Assembly: GCF_018500185.1 (NCBI RefSeq)
Contig: NZ_JAHBGI010000001.1
Span: forward strand, 372,001-436,000
Source of the DNA: Litoribacter ruber
GTDB lineage: Bacteria; Bacteroidota; Bacteroidia; Cytophagales; Cyclobacteriaceae
Length of the DNA: 64,000 bases
Direction of reading: 5' to 3'
Shown here: one piece after another, positions 63,753 through 64,000 of the stretch
Numbering within the stretch: position 1 is the stretch's first letter
Layout of the letters: each line of letters starts with the position of its first letter
Program-made: the position numbers and the translations under genes
Notes under the pieces: model-generated
The model's database searches: none
What the model saw: only the letters and a program-made list of their open reading frames with translations
Told to the model about the DNA's origin: nothing

Positions 63753-64000
63753 TTATTTAAGCCAAGCTAGGCTGATTTCGTCTGGGGTTTTCATTCGATC
63801 TGCTAGCCTCATGTATCTGGAAGAAAGTCCGGATAAATAATCTTGGGCTTTAGCCGCTACATCGTTGAGTCCGGTTACGTTCTCTACATCCCACAGCTTC
63901 ACTAGGTGATCGATTATTCTGGCGTAATCCCAGCCGGTATACACCCCGATTTTTTGGGTGATGGCCGAAAACTGACTGAAAAGAGTTGGATTGTTTCCAC
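63753..64000 (-). CDS. C-terminal fragment of an unidentified protein
   Basis: The frame is open from the right window edge to a TAA at 63753-63755, giving about 82 residues. It shows TLFSQFSAITQKIGVYTGWDYA then a helical region ending EISLAWLK. I do not recognise the family. The strong terminator just downstream supports a real gene. Confidence 0.6.
   Translation of the reverse strand, partial: GNNPTLFSQFSAITQKIGVYTGWDYARIIDHLVKLWDVENVTGLNDVAAKAQDYLSGLSSRYMRLADRMKTPDEISLAWLK

Overview
The window is a chromosomal segment of a Bacteroidota bacterium, most likely order Cytophagales and probably close to Cyclobacteriaceae (Algoriphagus/Cyclobacterium/Echinicola-like). This rests on gldM-gldN and sprE/porW (type IX secretion, T9SS), secreted proteins with T9SS type A C-terminal sorting modules, the TAnnTTTG type of -7 promoter box, near absence of Shine-Dalgarno sequences except at rpsU, an ATP synthase operon without atpD/atpC, a long inserted linker in Rho, and an rpsU-xerC-hpf cluster. 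The genus is inference. The window has no rRNA, tRNA, CRISPR array or insertion sequence that I can see, and is mostly a dense housekeeping region.

Layout. 1-1.1 kb: end of the gld operon (gldM tail, gldN). 1.1-8.0 kb, minus: sprE/porW, penicillin-binding protein 1A, uvrC. 8.0-15.0 kb, plus: M23 peptidase, bactofilin, atpZ-like, atpI-like, atpB-E-F-H-A-G. 15-20.3 kb: UbiA-like membrane protein, an acyl-CoA dehydrogenase with an unusual N-terminal extension, and a purM-ceramidase pair. 20.6-26.1 kb, plus: mreB-mreC-mreD-mrdA-rodA. 26-33 kb: conserved protein of unknown role, ferredoxin, tdk, recO, two-repeat lipoprotein, 2-oxoglutarate/Fe(II) oxygenase-like protein, chromate transporter, AAA+/DUF4143 ATPase. 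33.1-33.26 kb: a precisely spaced array of palindromes in front of that ATPase. 33.3-37.6 kb, minus: two glycosyltransferases, hpf, xerC, rpsU. 37.6-44.1 kb: acyl-CoA dehydrogenase, ugd, galE, M28 peptidase lipoprotein, cysS. 44.3-49.3 kb, plus: rimP-nusA-infB and a small membrane protein. 49.5-53 kb, minus: prolyl oligopeptidase, serS. 53.3-59.4 kb, plus: rho and two T9SS cargo proteins. 59.5-64 kb: recQ, glsA, pirin, and the tail of an unidentified gene.

How genes work together. Two envelope-shape systems sit close together: the M23 peptidase/bactofilin pair and the MreBCD-PBP2-RodA elongasome, with PBP1A nearby. T9SS is represented by machinery (GldM, GldN, SprE) and by two substrates. The translation/transcription genes rimP, nusA, infB, rho, rpsU and hpf show the usual Bacteroidota groupings.

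Most unusual features: (1) three 39-bp palindromes at an exact 54-bp period (33108-33254), the first covering the GTG start of the AAA+/DUF4143 ATPase gene; (2) two neighbouring T9SS substrates with a shared C-terminal module but unrelated N-terminal parts, with a visible base-composition step; (3) rpsU with a strong Shine-Dalgarno sequence and a textbook Bacteroidota promoter, and a hairpin that contains the xerC start codon; (4) several terminators built into the 3' ends of coding sequences (uvrC, ubiA-like, rodA).
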